DNA of 47,462 bases from a virus. Position 1 is the stretch's first letter, and every line of letters begins with the position of its first letter. The notes under the pieces are model-generated. The model made no database searches and was not told the origin of the DNA. It was given only the letters and a program-made list of their open reading frames with translations. A program made the position numbers and the translations under genes. Shown piece by piece: positions 22,165 through 30,939 of this stretch. Where the stretch lies: positions 1 to 47,462 of the IMG/VR virus record IMGVR_UViG_3300050821_005468; one strand, written 5' to 3'.

Positions 22165-24246
22165 ATGGCCCAGAACAACGGCGCATCGCCGATCCCGTAC
22201 GTTGTCCGCGAAGCGATGCGCGGCGCCGGTGGGGGCGCGAAGATCAACCGCGCTGTTATCGAGCGCGGGCAAGCGGCCGGCCACGGCGGCAAGATCCCCG
22301 GCGGCGGTATGAAAGCGTTCGGCGGCGGCGAGGGCGGCGGCGCGCCGCTGCGCGGCGGCTCGGCCGGGGCTGGCGACCCCGCACTGACCGGCGATTACGA
22401 CCGCGGCCGGATCGCGACCATCTTCGGCATCCCCACGGCGAACGAAGGCTCGCTGACCACGCTCGGGAAGCAGCAGCAGGCAGACCACGATGCGATCCAA
22501 GGCGGCGCGAAGGCGTACGCCGCAGCGCTGCAAGGCGGCGCGACTTCTGTCGAGGCGATGCGCGCCGCGGTGAAGAGCGGCGGCACCAACTTCCTCACCG
22601 CGCTCATGGCGCACCCGACAGCCTTGCAGAATATGCAGAACCTCGGACAAGTGCTCTCGCAAAGCGCCGGCCCGCTGTACGGCCAGGTGACCGCGGGCGG
22701 ACAACAGATAGCGTATGACCCGAGCAGCGGGAAGGCCCTCTCGGCCGAGACCGTGCCGGGCTTCGCGGCACAGCCGAAGAGCGGCGATTGGCAGATTATG
22801 CAGACGGACAAGGGCCTGATGCGTGTGAATAAGGTGTCCGGCGAGGCAGAGCCGGTGACGGCTGGCGGCGATGCCGGCGGCATCCTGGCCCCGCAGACGT
22901 TGAATAAGGCGGGCGCGGGTGGCGCGAAGAGCAACGGCTACACGGCGAGCGATATCGGTGCGGGGCCGCAGGCCCCCGACGCACGCCCCGACGGCAAGCC
23001 TCCGATCTCCTCCCCGGTGGACATGCGGTTCATCCGCGCGATCCCCGGCGTTTCCCAAGCGCTCGATACGATCCAGAAGCTGGCGCCGCAAGTCGCCGGC
23101 CTCGGGCGGAGCACCGTCAGCATCGCGGCTGGCAACTACCTCGGCACCAACTCGGCCGGCCAACAGATGTCCCAGGCGTTCAAGCAGATCAACGCGCTCG
23201 CGCCTGACCTCGCGCAGCGTGGCGCGAAAGTGCCAACGGCGAATTGGGAGGCGCTCGCGGGCTCGCCCGCGCAAGCCCCAAGCGCGCTGACCGCGTATGC
23301 GCAGCAGTTCAAGAGCGTCTTGCGTACGACCGGCCAGCAGGCCGCCGACGACGTGACGCAACGGATGGGCGCGCGCTTCCCGCTGACCTCGGCCCAGGCG
23401 CTGATGAAGGCTGGGATTTTCCCGAACGGCTACCAGACCTCGCAGTACACGATGCACAACCCGGACCCGACGATTAACGAGCAGGGCGCGTGGTGGCAGG
23501 CCCGGAACTTCCCACAGGGGATGACCGATGACCAACGCAATCAGGTGATCCAGCAAGCGACCGCCACCGGCAAGACCAAGGCCGCGCGGCAACAAGCGCT
23601 CGGCGATGATTACAACGTGGTGGCCGGGATTGCGACCGGGTTGCAGCAGGGCGCGCGAGCGCAGAGCCAGCAGGCGGCTTCCAGCGCCGCAGCAGCGAGC
23701 GCGCAAGAGCGCCAGACGCCCCCACCGGCCGGTACAAACCAGCAACCTGCTCCCGGAACCGCTCAAAGCCCCGCTGGTGAGAGTGCGGCCTCCGCGGCTA
23801 CCACACCAGCCGGCCCACCCGCTTCCCCCACGCCCGCGCCCGCCCAGCAGGGCGCCGCAGGCACCGGCACGCCCAGCAACCCCGCCAGCGATTACACCGC
23901 GGAAACGGCACAGCAGCCCGGCACCGGCGTTCCCGCGCCCCTACCCTCCGCCGCCACGGCTCCCGGCAGCATCGTCCCTGGCACGCCGACCTCGCAAGGG
24001 ATCACCCCGCCGGCACCCGCGCCGCTCTCGCAGACGACCCTGCCCGGCGGTGCCCCACCGAACCCGAGCACCGCGGCAACGGTCACGCAGCAGACCCAGG
24101 CGGCTGCCGCAACCCAGCAGACCCAGGCAGCGGCCGGCGCCGCCGCACTGCCGCTCGTCCAGGCCGCGCAAGCTGCGGCCGCAAGCGCGCAACCCGCTGC
24201 CGACAGCGCCGAGGCCAACCAGCCCGGCACCTCCGAAGGTGAGTAA
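22165..24246 (+). CDS. Internal virion (ejection) protein, middle
   Basis: The 693-residue protein starts at ATG 22165 after AAGGA. The N-terminal third is Gly/Ala-rich, the centre is helical (VSQALDTIQKLAPQVAGLGR, SQAFKQINALAPDLAQRGAK), and the last 170 residues are an Ala/Pro/Gln/Thr-rich low-complexity region with repeated TQQTQAAA units. Such disordered tails are common in proteins that unfold to pass the tail. It touches the next gene (TAATG at 24244). Role assigned from gene order and composition. Confidence 0.55.
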   Translation: MAQNNGASPIPYVVREAMRGAGGGAKINRAVIERGQAAGHGGKIPGGGMKAFGGGEGGGAPLRGGSAGAGDPALTGDYDRGRIATIFGIPTANEGSLTTLGKQQQADHDAIQGGAKAYAAALQGGATSVEAMRAAVKSGGTNFLTALMAHPTALQNMQNLGQVLSQSAGPLYGQVTAGGQQIAYDPSSGKALSAETVPGFAAQPKSGDWQIMQTDKGLMRVNKVSGEAEPVTAGGDAGGILAPQTLNKAGAGGAKSNGYTASDIGAGPQAPDARPDGKPPISSPVDMRFIRAIPGVSQALDTIQKLAPQVAGLGRSTVSIAAGNYLGTNSAGQQMSQAFKQINALAPDLAQRGAKVPTANWEALAGSPAQAPSALTAYAQQFKSVLRTTGQQAADDVTQRMGARFPLTSAQALMKAGIFPNGYQTSQYTMHNPDPTINEQGAWWQARNFPQGMTDDQRNQVIQQATATGKTKAARQQALGDDYNVVAGIATGLQQGARAQSQQAASSAAAASAQERQTPPPAGTNQQPAPGTAQSPAGESAASAATTPAGPPASPTPAPAQQGAAGTGTPSNPASDYTAETAQQPGTGVPAPLPSAATAPGSIVPGTPTSQGITPPAPAPLSQTTLPGGAPPNPSTAATVTQQTQAAAATQQTQAAAGAAALPLVQAAQAAAASAQPAADSAEANQPGTSEGE

Positions 24247-27200
24247 TGGCTGACCAGACCCCTTACGATACGCCGGATACCGAAGCTACCGCGCCCGCGG
24301 TGGACGTGCCCGCGGCTCCCGCAGCGCCCGCCGCGCCCCAACTCTCCCCGAACGCGCAGAGGTATGCACAGACGGCGATGCAGATGGGCGGCTACTCGGA
24401 TGCCCAGGTCGCCGGCATGCTCGGCACCCGCGCGTTCGAGAGCGGGATGAACCCGCAAGCGGTGAACCAGTCGAGCGGCGCGACCGGGATCTCCCAAGAC
24501 CTCGGCTCCCGCGCAGAGGGTTTCGCCGCGTATGCGAAGGCTGCGGGAAAGGACCCGAACGACCCGGCCACCCAGGCAACCTACGATATCATGGAGATGC
24601 ACGGGCACACGCCCGGCTACACGGACGAGCGTAACGCCGGCGCAAACCTCTGGAATGCGCAGACGGCCGAGCAGGCCGCAGCCTCGCAAGTCCACGACTT
24701 CGAGCGGCCCGGCGCAGCCGCCGAACAGACGGAAATCCCCACGGCGCAGCGGTACGCGGAGCAGGCTCTGCCCGCGGTGGCCGCGTTCCGCGCTTCCCTG
24801 GGGCAGCAGACGCAGGCCGCGCCGCCGAACCTCCAGGCGCGTGCGGCAGCACAAGCCTTCCTCGCGGACGATGCCGCGCCGGTGCAAGCGGGCGGGCAGT
24901 TCGACCATCTCAGCGTCCCGGCGACGGTGCAACCGAACAAGCCGGCGCACGCGCTGGACGCGGCGCAAGACTTCCTGGCCCCCGACCCGGCAGAGGCGCA
25001 AGGCGCGGCCGTAGCGGCGCAGCCTGGCACCGCAGTCTCCCAGGACACCGCCAACTTCGGCACGCTCTCGCACGCGTTGACGACGATCCCCGGCTCCCTC
25101 TACTCCGGTGCCACGTGGCTGCCCGCGCATCTGCTGGATGGGTGGAACGCGATCCAGCACTACTATCAAGCCAACCCCGGCGCGCTGATGCAGAGCCAGG
25201 ACGTGGCGGCAGGCGGCGGCGTGCAGGACCCGCAGGCCGGTGTGCTCGATCCGAACACTGGCGGCATCTCGAAGAACCCACATGCGCAAGCCGACCTCAA
25301 CCTCATCCGCAGCATTCCGGGTATCGGCCCGGCACTTGTCGGTGGCCCGCAAGGGCAGGGCTCGGCCCTTGCGGCGCAGGGCGCGAAGGCGCTCGGGTTG
25401 GAAACGCGCTCGCCGCCCGAATACGGCGACACAAGCATCCTGGATAACCTGGTCGCGGGCGGCGCGAACCTCGTCGGCGCTTCGTTGCAGCCGGGCGGCT
25501 TGGCCCGCGAAGGCGCGGCCGTCGCCGGCTCGCTCGCGGACGGCGCGCTCAACGCCGCCGGCAAGTCAGCCCTCTCCCTCCTCTGGCGCCATGTCGCCGA
25601 GCCCGCGCTGCTTGAGCCGGGTGTGGCACTGGCGGAAGATGTGGCCGGGCGGATGACCTCGGACCCACGCGCGCAAGCGGCCGCGCAAGCGGCAGCGATC
25701 CCGGTGGGCCTCGGCCTCCGCGGGGCGATGCTCGCGGGTGTGGAGAAGGCAGCGCAAGTCGGACTGGCCGGTTTCTCCAAGGCGTCCTCCGCGGCGCAGG
25801 GCGAGAACCTTGCACGCTCCGCACTCGACAAAGCGTTTGTGGGGGAAGCTGGTGGGGGCCCCGCGGCCACGCCGGCCGAGAATGCCACGGCGCGCACCGC
25901 CGCGGATACAGCGAAAGCGGCTGCCGCCGCGCAGGCCGGCGCGCTGGCGAGAGCACCCGACCTCATGTTCTCCGCGGAGCCGGGGCAGGTGCCCGGCCCG
26001 GCAGCGCCCCTGCCCAGCGGCACAAGCGTGCCAGCCGCCCTGCAAACCTCCTCGGCGCCGTTGCAGAAAATGGCCTACAACATTCTCCACCGCGGGGATG
26101 AGATCCAGAACAACTTCGTCAACGGCGACCAGCCGCGCAATCTCGCCGCGATGAATGCGCTGCGGCCCCAGGGCGACGCGCAGGATGCCGTCCAGGCGGT
26201 GCAAAACCACCAGTCGGCTGCGCAGACGATCGTCACACAGCGGGTTGCACTCGCCGAGGCCGAAGCCCGCATGCGGATCGGCCAGCTGAGCACCGGCGCG
26301 ACCGGCCAGCAGCTTGCGGAAGGTGATGTCGGGAACGAAGTTGACCTCGCGGCCGAGACGATCAATCAGCTGAAAGCGGCCCGCGACGACAGCAAGACGA
26401 TGGTGGATGACGGGTATGCCGTCGCACGTGCGCAAGGCCAACTCGACGCCACGCACGACACCGCGCCGCTCTACTCCGCACTGGAGAGCACGCTCGGTCA
26501 GGCGAAGGCCCGCGGCAATCTACCGAAGGACATTCCGACCGCCGAGGTCGCCTCGCTCTACAAGGACGGCAATCCTGGCGGCATGTGGGATCAGCAAGGC
26601 AACCGCAATCCCGCGACGATGGGCTCACAGTTCACGGCCGGCAGTAACGCCGCCTTCCCGCAGCAGATGTCGATCGACCGGGCGCTCTCGCTGGAGACAA
26701 ACCTGGGCAACTCGTACCGGCAGGAACAGGACAAGCTCACCGCGGCGGACGGCTCAGGCTCGCGCATCCGGCTCGCAAACCTCGCGGCGATGCAGGGCGC
26801 CGTACGGGGCTGGATTGACAAAGCGTCCCTGCTGAACGGGAACTACGCCTCACTGCTCGCCGCGCGTAGCACCGCCGCGACGCACCACGCGACCTTCGAG
26901 ACGGGGCCGGTCGGCGACCTGCTCAACCAAAGCTCCCTCGTCTCGCCGGCCCAGGCGATCCAGAAGTACGTCGGCAAGTCGCAGTACGCCGGCCAGATGG
27001 CAGACGAGCTTTCCAAGGCGTTGCAGTTCAGGACGGGCGCCGCGGACGCGGCCGCGCAAGCGCCGGGCACCTTCGACCCGACCGCACCGGGGATGGGCAG
27101 TGCCGTACCGGGCGTCGGGGGCAATCCCGGCATCGCACCGATTGATCAGGCGAAGAATACAATTGCAGATTACCTGCACCAGAGCTACCTGAACTCCCGC

Positions 27201-28175
27201 GTTGCCGGAGGGAAGAACCTCGGCGATGCATGGCTGCGCAACCGCCAGCCGTTCTTCCAGAACCTTCAACAAGACCCAACCTTCTCCGAGCTTCACGGTC
27301 GGCTAATGCAGTATCAGAACCTGATGGATCACCAGCTACCCCAGGTGGGGGCAGCTGCCTCAGATGACCTCGATGCCATCCAACGCAGCGCCGCGAACGA
27401 GTTCCTCGGCGGCGAGGCCGGACCCCGGCTGGACAGTGTGCTGAACGGGAAGGCACCGGTCAGCGGCATGCGCCAGCTGCTCGGCATCGTCAAGCAGGGC
27501 GGGCAGGCCAGCTACCGCGGCTTCCAGGGCATGCTTTGGGACCGCGCGTACACGGCCGGCGAGAGCCAGTCACCGACAACGATGGGCAGTACCGTCAGCG
27601 GCGCGGCGATCAAGCAGTTCCTGGCCCGGCCCGGCGTTGCCGCCGCGTACTCCCTCGCCAAAGCAGACGACCCGGCTTGGGGCGATCGGTTCGACCGGAT
27701 GGTGAATGGCGCGGTCTTGCAGGACCGGCTGAACACCGCGCCCAACGTCAACCTGCCGCAGTCGGTGCAGCAAGCGACGGGGAAGGGGCCGCTCGCGGAT
27801 GCCGCCGAAGCGCTCTTCCGCATCGCGGCGACGCAGACCCTCGGGCACAAGCTGAACGTCGGCGGTGGCATCCAGGTGCCCGCGATCGTTAGTAGCTTGA
27901 GCGGCAAGTGGTTCCCGCAGATCTCTTCCGGCCTCTCGCGCGTGCTCGGCCGGGTTGACCCGGCGAGCGCGACCCGCGCAGCCTTGCGCCAAGCCCTGCA
28001 AGACCCGGAGAAGCTGCGCGCCCTCCTCGCGCCGGTCCAAGGCGGGCCGTCGCAGCAGAAATGGGCCGGCGGGATTTCCCCTTGGCTCCAGGGCCTTGGG
28101 ATCACCGCGGCGCGCTCGATGCTGGACCCCGCGCCGTCCACGCCGAACCTCGGCCAAGGGCAGGTCAGCCCTTAG
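24246..28175 (+). CDS. Large internal virion protein with phage tail lysozyme domain
   Basis: At 1309 residues this is the longest gene. Residues about 30-155 match the phage tail lysozyme pattern: YSDAQVAGMLGTRAFESGMN, then ATGISQDLGSRAEGFAAYAK, DPNDPATQATYDIM, and a closing QAAASQVHDFERPG. The Glu in FESG is the likely catalytic acid. This domain would open peptidoglycan during DNA entry. The rest is Ala/Gln/Gly-rich, long-helical sequence typical of giant ejection proteins. It ends the ejection block; the lysis cassette follows. Confidence 0.75.
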   Translation: MADQTPYDTPDTEATAPAVDVPAAPAAPAAPQLSPNAQRYAQTAMQMGGYSDAQVAGMLGTRAFESGMNPQAVNQSSGATGISQDLGSRAEGFAAYAKAAGKDPNDPATQATYDIMEMHGHTPGYTDERNAGANLWNAQTAEQAAASQVHDFERPGAAAEQTEIPTAQRYAEQALPAVAAFRASLGQQTQAAPPNLQARAAAQAFLADDAAPVQAGGQFDHLSVPATVQPNKPAHALDAAQDFLAPDPAEAQGAAVAAQPGTAVSQDTANFGTLSHALTTIPGSLYSGATWLPAHLLDGWNAIQHYYQANPGALMQSQDVAAGGGVQDPQAGVLDPNTGGISKNPHAQADLNLIRSIPGIGPALVGGPQGQGSALAAQGAKALGLETRSPPEYGDTSILDNLVAGGANLVGASLQPGGLAREGAAVAGSLADGALNAAGKSALSLLWRHVAEPALLEPGVALAEDVAGRMTSDPRAQAAAQAAAIPVGLGLRGAMLAGVEKAAQVGLAGFSKASSAAQGENLARSALDKAFVGEAGGGPAATPAENATARTAADTAKAAAAAQAGALARAPDLMFSAEPGQVPGPAAPLPSGTSVPAALQTSSAPLQKMAYNILHRGDEIQNNFVNGDQPRNLAAMNALRPQGDAQDAVQAVQNHQSAAQTIVTQRVALAEAEARMRIGQLSTGATGQQLAEGDVGNEVDLAAETINQLKAARDDSKTMVDDGYAVARAQGQLDATHDTAPLYSALESTLGQAKARGNLPKDIPTAEVASLYKDGNPGGMWDQQGNRNPATMGSQFTAGSNAAFPQQMSIDRALSLETNLGNSYRQEQDKLTAADGSGSRIRLANLAAMQGAVRGWIDKASLLNGNYASLLAARSTAATHHATFETGPVGDLLNQSSLVSPAQAIQKYVGKSQYAGQMADELSKALQFRTGAADAAAQAPGTFDPTAPGMGSAVPGVGGNPGIAPIDQAKNTIADYLHQSYLNSRVAGGKNLGDAWLRNRQPFFQNLQQDPTFSELHGRLMQYQNLMDHQLPQVGAAASDDLDAIQRSAANEFLGGEAGPRLDSVLNGKAPVSGMRQLLGIVKQGGQASYRGFQGMLWDRAYTAGESQSPTTMGSTVSGAAIKQFLARPGVAAAYSLAKADDPAWGDRFDRMVNGAVLQDRLNTAPNVNLPQSVQQATGKGPLADAAEALFRIAATQTLGHKLNVGGGIQVPAIVSSLSGKWFPQISSGLSRVLGRVDPASATRAALRQALQDPEKLRALLAPVQGGPSQQKWAGGISPWLQGLGITAARSMLDPAPSTPNLGQGQVSP

Positions 28176-28220
28176 CTTTTTATTAACCAGCGCCCCAGCT
28201 GGCGCACCGTCTCGGCCGTC

Positions 28221-28248
28221 TGCTATGATGCTCGTGTCAAAAAAGGGA
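28221..28248 (+). promoter_or_regulatory. Extended -10 promoter candidate and ribosome site for the lysis cassette
   Basis: TGC-TATGAT at 28221-28229 has the TGnTATnnT form of an extended -10 promoter, in an intergenic gap after the giant internal protein. No good -35 is visible, which extended -10 promoters can tolerate. AAGGGA at 28243-28248 lies six bases before the ATG at 28255. Confidence 0.4.
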
Positions 28249-28254
28249 CTACCA

Positions 28255-28431
28255 ATGCCGCACCATCCCTGGGTAGATGCCCTCCAGGGCGGGCTGGGCT
28301 TGTTGGGGGGCGTGCTCGGCGCTGTCTACCAGGACCTCTTCCCCGTCTTCTCCTTTACCGCAGTTACCTGCGGTGCTATCCTGGGTCTGCATGGCGTCTG
28401 GCGCTTGCTCCACGGAAAGGTTCCGAAATGA
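28255..28431 (+). CDS. Small membrane protein, holin candidate
   Basis: A 58-residue protein with two hydrophobic stretches (LQGGLGLLGGVLGAVYQDLF and FSFTAVTCGAILGLHGVW) and a basic C-terminus (LLHGKVPK). The length and two short membrane segments suit a small holin. It is the first gene of a short cassette just before the late terminator, and it overlaps a lipoprotein gene as ATGA at 28428. The start at 28255 is chosen for its ribosome site; an upstream in-frame ATG lies inside the promoter-like sequence. Confidence 0.5.
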   Translation: MPHHPWVDALQGGLGLLGGVLGAVYQDLFPVFSFTAVTCGAILGLHGVWRLLHGKVPK

Positions 28432-28685
28432 TGCGTAATCTCCTCTTCCTCGGCGCGCTCGCCGGCATGCTCGCTGCCTGCCAGCCCGTCAACGACGGCA
28501 CTTCCGGTGCCCGTTTCTTCGCCGACTGCGACATGGGCGCGGTCGCGGCACACGTGACCACCGGGCATGTGACGGTTGATTGCATCGGCGTCAGCACCAG
28601 CGGCGCGACCACAAGCACACCGACCACCACGACGACCCCGACCACGAACGTGAGTGTGCCGGTCAGCGCTGCTGGCGGGCTGTGA
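28428..28685 (+). CDS. Small lipoprotein, outer-membrane spanin candidate
   Basis: The 85-residue protein has a clear lipoprotein signal: MMRNLLFLGALAGMLAAC with a LAAC lipobox, giving a mature lipid-anchored cysteine at residue 18. The mature part is short with a Thr/Ser-rich tail (STSGATTSTPTTTTTPTTNV). Location beside a holin-like gene suggests an o-spanin-type role in outer-membrane disruption, but classical Rz1 proteins are proline-rich and nested in Rz, which is not the case here. A superinfection-exclusion lipoprotein is an alternative. Confidence 0.6.
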   Translation: MMRNLLFLGALAGMLAACQPVNDGTSGARFFADCDMGAVAAHVTTGHVTVDCIGVSTSGATTSTPTTTTTPTTNVSVPVSAAGGL

Positions 28686-28714
28686 TCTTCTCCTTCCCTC
28701 ACCGCGGAGGTTCC

Positions 28715-28918
28715 ATGCCAAAGGTATTCGATTACGTCACGTCACACGCCGCGATGTTCCTCTACGCCGCGACGATCACCGCGAAGCAGATTGCTCCCGC
28801 ATTCCCCCACGCGCACGCCGCGCTAGAAGCCATCGGCGACACGTGCTTCCAGCTTGCCTTGCTCGCGACCGACCCTTCGGCCGCTCTGCGGGCCCTGCAA
28901 TCGAAGCCGGCTGCGTAG
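28715..28918 (+). CDS. Small late protein, possibly membrane-active
   Basis: A 67-residue protein starts at ATG 28715 with GCGGAGG at 28704-28710. It has moderately hydrophobic helices (YVTSHAAMFLYAATITAKQI and LEAIGDTCFQLALLATDPSA). No family recognised. It is the last rightward gene, ending 23 bases before the strong terminator. With its neighbours it may belong to the lysis cassette, for example as a second holin or antiholin. Confidence 0.5.
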   Translation: MPKVFDYVTSHAAMFLYAATITAKQIAPAFPHAHAALEAIGDTCFQLALLATDPSAALRALQSKPAA

Positions 28919-28941
28919 CTCTCGGCCCCCACACACAAACG

Positions 28942-28972
28942 AAGAGAGCCCCGCGATGGGGCTCTCTTTTTG
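28942..28972. terminator. Strong terminator at the convergence point
   Basis: AAGAGAGCCCC at 28942-28952 pairs with GGGGCTCTCTT at 28958-28968 around GCGAT, and T residues follow to 28971. It ends the rightward late operon 23 bases after its last gene. The leftward operon ends at 28997, so the hairpin can also stop leftward transcription, though its T tract in that direction is weak. Confidence 0.88.
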
Positions 28973-28996
28973 TCTGCGCTAGGCCGCGCGGCGGCG

Positions 28997-29584
28997 TTAC
29001 CAGGGGTGTGCCGGGGTGAAGCTGCCTGGGTTCGACATGAAGCTGCCACCTTCACCCGCGTCGTGGATTTCAGCGAGCGGCGAAGGCATCCCTGGTGGCT
29101 CGACAGGCACCGGACGGTCCGGCTCCGGGGGGTGCTGCGGCAAGCCGGGCTTCTGCCACTGACCCAGGACGGTAGGCATCGCCCCGGCAGGCGGGCGGTT
29201 GTCGATCAGGAAGCCGCCCGTCTGCGCATCCACCAAGATCGCCAAGCACGAGAGGGCGTGGGCCAGATGGGGCAACTCGCTGTCGTCCGCCAATTCCTCC
29301 CCGTCCTGCCATGCGAGCAGGTGGCGCAGCGCCGCGCCGATGTAGGTCTGCGCCTCGACGCTGGTCTGCCGCCAGTTGAACGGGCCGTACTTCACGGCGC
29401 CGTCCCGGAAGCCCAGCGCCATGTAGGCGAGGGCCGCGGGCGGGTTTAGGTGCAAGGGCACCTTCCGATCCCCGTAGGCTTGCTTGGGGTTCGGCGATCC
29501 CGCAGCCGACAGCGGGCTAGCACATAGGTGCCCGAGCATCTTCGACACCCTCTCCCCACAGTCCAGGCACACGTAGCTGCTCAT
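28997..29584 (-). CDS. DUF5664-type nucleotide diphosphohydrolase-like protein
   Basis: The 195-residue protein has an N-terminal CxxC (VCLDCGERV) followed by the DUF5664 core at about residues 35-120: GDRKVPLHLNPPAALAYMAL, DGAVKYGPFNWRQT, AALRHLLAWQDGEE and SELPHLAHALSCLAILVD. This family is named dATP/dGTP diphosphohydrolase N-terminal domain and is often found in phages. The E/H residues of RHLLAWQDGEE and LPHLAHA are candidate metal ligands. The C-terminal 75 residues are Pro-rich and probably disordered. It may tune dNTP pools. It is the last gene of the leftward operon. Confidence 0.7.
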   Translation of the reverse strand: MSSYVCLDCGERVSKMLGHLCASPLSAAGSPNPKQAYGDRKVPLHLNPPAALAYMALGFRDGAVKYGPFNWRQTSVEAQTYIGAALRHLLAWQDGEELADDSELPHLAHALSCLAILVDAQTGGFLIDNRPPAGAMPTVLGQWQKPGLPQHPPEPDRPVPVEPPGMPSPLAEIHDAGEGGSFMSNPGSFTPAHPW

Positions 29585-29922
29585 GCGTCACCTCCCACCC
29601 GGCCGCGGTGTGCGGCTAGGATCGCATCGAGGCGTGCGGGGTCGAGCGCGACGTGCTTCACCCGGCCGTGCATGGCCACGCGAAGCTCGCTTGCCTGATG
29701 CTGCGCTGCGAGCTCGCCGCAGTACCGCGCATACTCGGCTTCCGTCGGTTCGCGCATGCCGCTGCCAACCTCCGCAAGCTCCGCGTAGACCTTCCGGGCT
29801 GCCTCGGCGATGTCCGTCACATCATCGTCCAGGGCGATCGGCAGCCCGCCGACGTTCCCGTCCGCCTCGCGGATCACGAGTAGGTAGAGGCCGTGGACGA
29901 TGTAGGGTGGTAACTTGGCCAT
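29581..29922 (-). CDS. Hypothetical protein
   Basis: A 113-residue protein overlaps the downstream gene as ATGA at 29584 and the metallophosphoesterase stop at 29922. The N-terminal strand region (PPYIVHGLYLLVIREADGN) is followed by long helices (DIAEAARKVYAELAEVGSGM, EAEYARYCGELAAQHQASEL). No family recognised. Coupling to nucleotide-metabolism-like neighbours gives little firm information about its role. Confidence 0.55.
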   Translation of the reverse strand: MAKLPPYIVHGLYLLVIREADGNVGGLPIALDDDVTDIAEAARKVYAELAEVGSGMREPTEAEYARYCGELAAQHQASELRVAMHGRVKHVALDPARLDAILAAHRGRVGGDA

Positions 29923-30734
29923 CAGATCACCTCTGTCTGAACCACGCCGCGGAATACGGTCGTGCGCTTGGCTTCGTCAAGGACGTGTAGTTGCTCGGGA
30001 GGCAGAAGCGTGCCGTCCCAAAAGGTCAGCACGGTCACCGCGCTGCGCCAGTTCACCGGGTTGGCTTCTGTGTAGTGGATGAACTGCTCGTCGTAGGGCA
30101 CGGCGATGCAGCCCGTGTCCACACCGTAGCGCACGCCGTTGTAATCGTTATATGGTGTGACCTTCGCGTTGTGCAAGTGGCCGGTGACGATCGAGCAGCC
30201 GGCGCCGACCGCATTGTTGTAGCTCGCGTGCGCGCCGCTCTTCCACCGGTGCTTGATCCGGCAAGCGCCCGTCCCACGTTTCTGGTTGATCTCCAGCATC
30301 CAGCAGGGGAACCACTCGGGGAAGTGGTCGTGGAGGTGGAAGCCTTGAAGCTCCGCGTACTCGCCGGCGACTTTCGCAAGGTTAGTCTCGAAGCGTAGAT
30401 CGTGGTTGCCCGCGGTCCAGTAGAGCAGCGCTTGCATGTCCTCGAACTCGGCTAGGCGCTCGTGCGCGACGGCAATCTCCCCGGCGACGCTCGGCCGATC
30501 TTCCCAGCCGATGCTCGGGTGCTTAGAGATTGTGGGGAAGTCCATCACGTCGCCATTGGCGACGATAGCGCGAGGCCGCAGTAGGTGGCCGAGCCGCACC
30601 CAAGCGGCATGCGCTGTAGAGCGCGGCTGCCCCGGCCGGTAGTGGCAATCGCTCCCGACGAGGATCACCCCGTCGCGGATGTTGATTTGCTGCACTGCCT
30701 TGTGCCAAATCGGTGGGCGAGAGGGATGGGTCAT
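29922..30734 (-). CDS. Calcineurin-like metallophosphoesterase
   Basis: The 270-residue protein (from ATG 30734; an upstream start at 30779 is possible) shows the metallophosphoesterase motifs: VGSDCHYRPG near residue 25 (D-x-H), NGDVMDFPT near 59, GNHDLRFE near 107, a histidine-bearing central region, and TGHLHNAK near 183. These residues hold a two-metal centre that cleaves phosphoesters. Phage members are often DNA or RNA phosphodiesterases or phosphatases. It is overlapped over 200 bases by the zinc-finger frame at 30523-30939, which is exceptional for this genome. Confidence 0.85.
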   Translation of the reverse strand: MTHPSRPPIWHKAVQQINIRDGVILVGSDCHYRPGQPRSTAHAAWVRLGHLLRPRAIVANGDVMDFPTISKHPSIGWEDRPSVAGEIAVAHERLAEFEDMQALLYWTAGNHDLRFETNLAKVAGEYAELQGFHLHDHFPEWFPCWMLEINQKRGTGACRIKHRWKSGAHASYNNAVGAGCSIVTGHLHNAKVTPYNDYNGVRYGVDTGCIAVPYDEQFIHYTEANPVNWRSAVTVLTFWDGTLLPPEQLHVLDEAKRTTVFRGVVQTEVI

Positions 30735-30939
30735 GAGCTTGAGTTTCCTCTGTTGGGGGCAGCGGGGTGAGGCCGGCACGCACGGCGGCTTTAGCTAGGT
30801 CGCGGATGCGCTGGTCGTGCGCAGCGACGGCAGCGTGGGCGCAGAGCTTGCAGTAAGACTGCAACCCATCCGCGCGCCGGGTTTGCCTGTAGAAGTCGGA
30901 GAGCGCCTTCGTCTCCCCGCAACGGCGGCAAGTCTTCAC
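30523..30939 (-). CDS. Zinc-finger protein, possibly frameshift-linked to the metallophosphoesterase
   Basis: The frame starts at ATG 30939, overlapping the polymerase stop as ATGA, so the start looks real. Residues 1-33 form a treble-clef-type zinc motif: CRRCGETKALSDFY, then QSYCKLC, as at the N-termini of many phage HNH/endonuclease VII-like proteins. After about residue 68 the frame runs through metallophosphoesterase DNA and has shadow composition (HPRRGDPRRERLPLPAG). A single-base shift at the C run opposite 30755-30759 would fuse the zinc motif to the phosphoesterase. Confidence 0.6.
   Translation of the reverse strand: MKTCRRCGETKALSDFYRQTRRADGLQSYCKLCAHAAVAAHDQRIRDLAKAAVRAGLTPLPPTEETQAHDPSLSPTDLAQGSAANQHPRRGDPRRERLPLPAGAAALYSACRLGAARPPTAASRYRRQWRRDGLPHNL

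Noticed and set aside
22111-23766. 551-residue leftward frame opposite the ejection protein
   Set aside because: It is a GC-rich antisense shadow with Arg/Leu/Ala bias and no ribosome site or family motif.
24061-24180. Repeated CAGACCCAGGC units as a possible CRISPR-like or iteron array
   Set aside because: They are in-frame codon repeats encoding TQQTQAAA low-complexity sequence, without spacers.
23892-25352. 486-residue leftward frame opposite ejection genes
   Set aside because: Antisense of two rightward genes with a recognised lysozyme domain; composition is shadow-like.
28997-29584. Evidence for a 2-aminoadenine (Z) genome, because the DUF5664/dATP-dGTP hydrolase family is linked to Z metabolism
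   Set aside because: No PurZ-like adenylosuccinate synthetase or DatZ-like HD hydrolase is visible, and DUF5664 proteins are common in ordinary phages.
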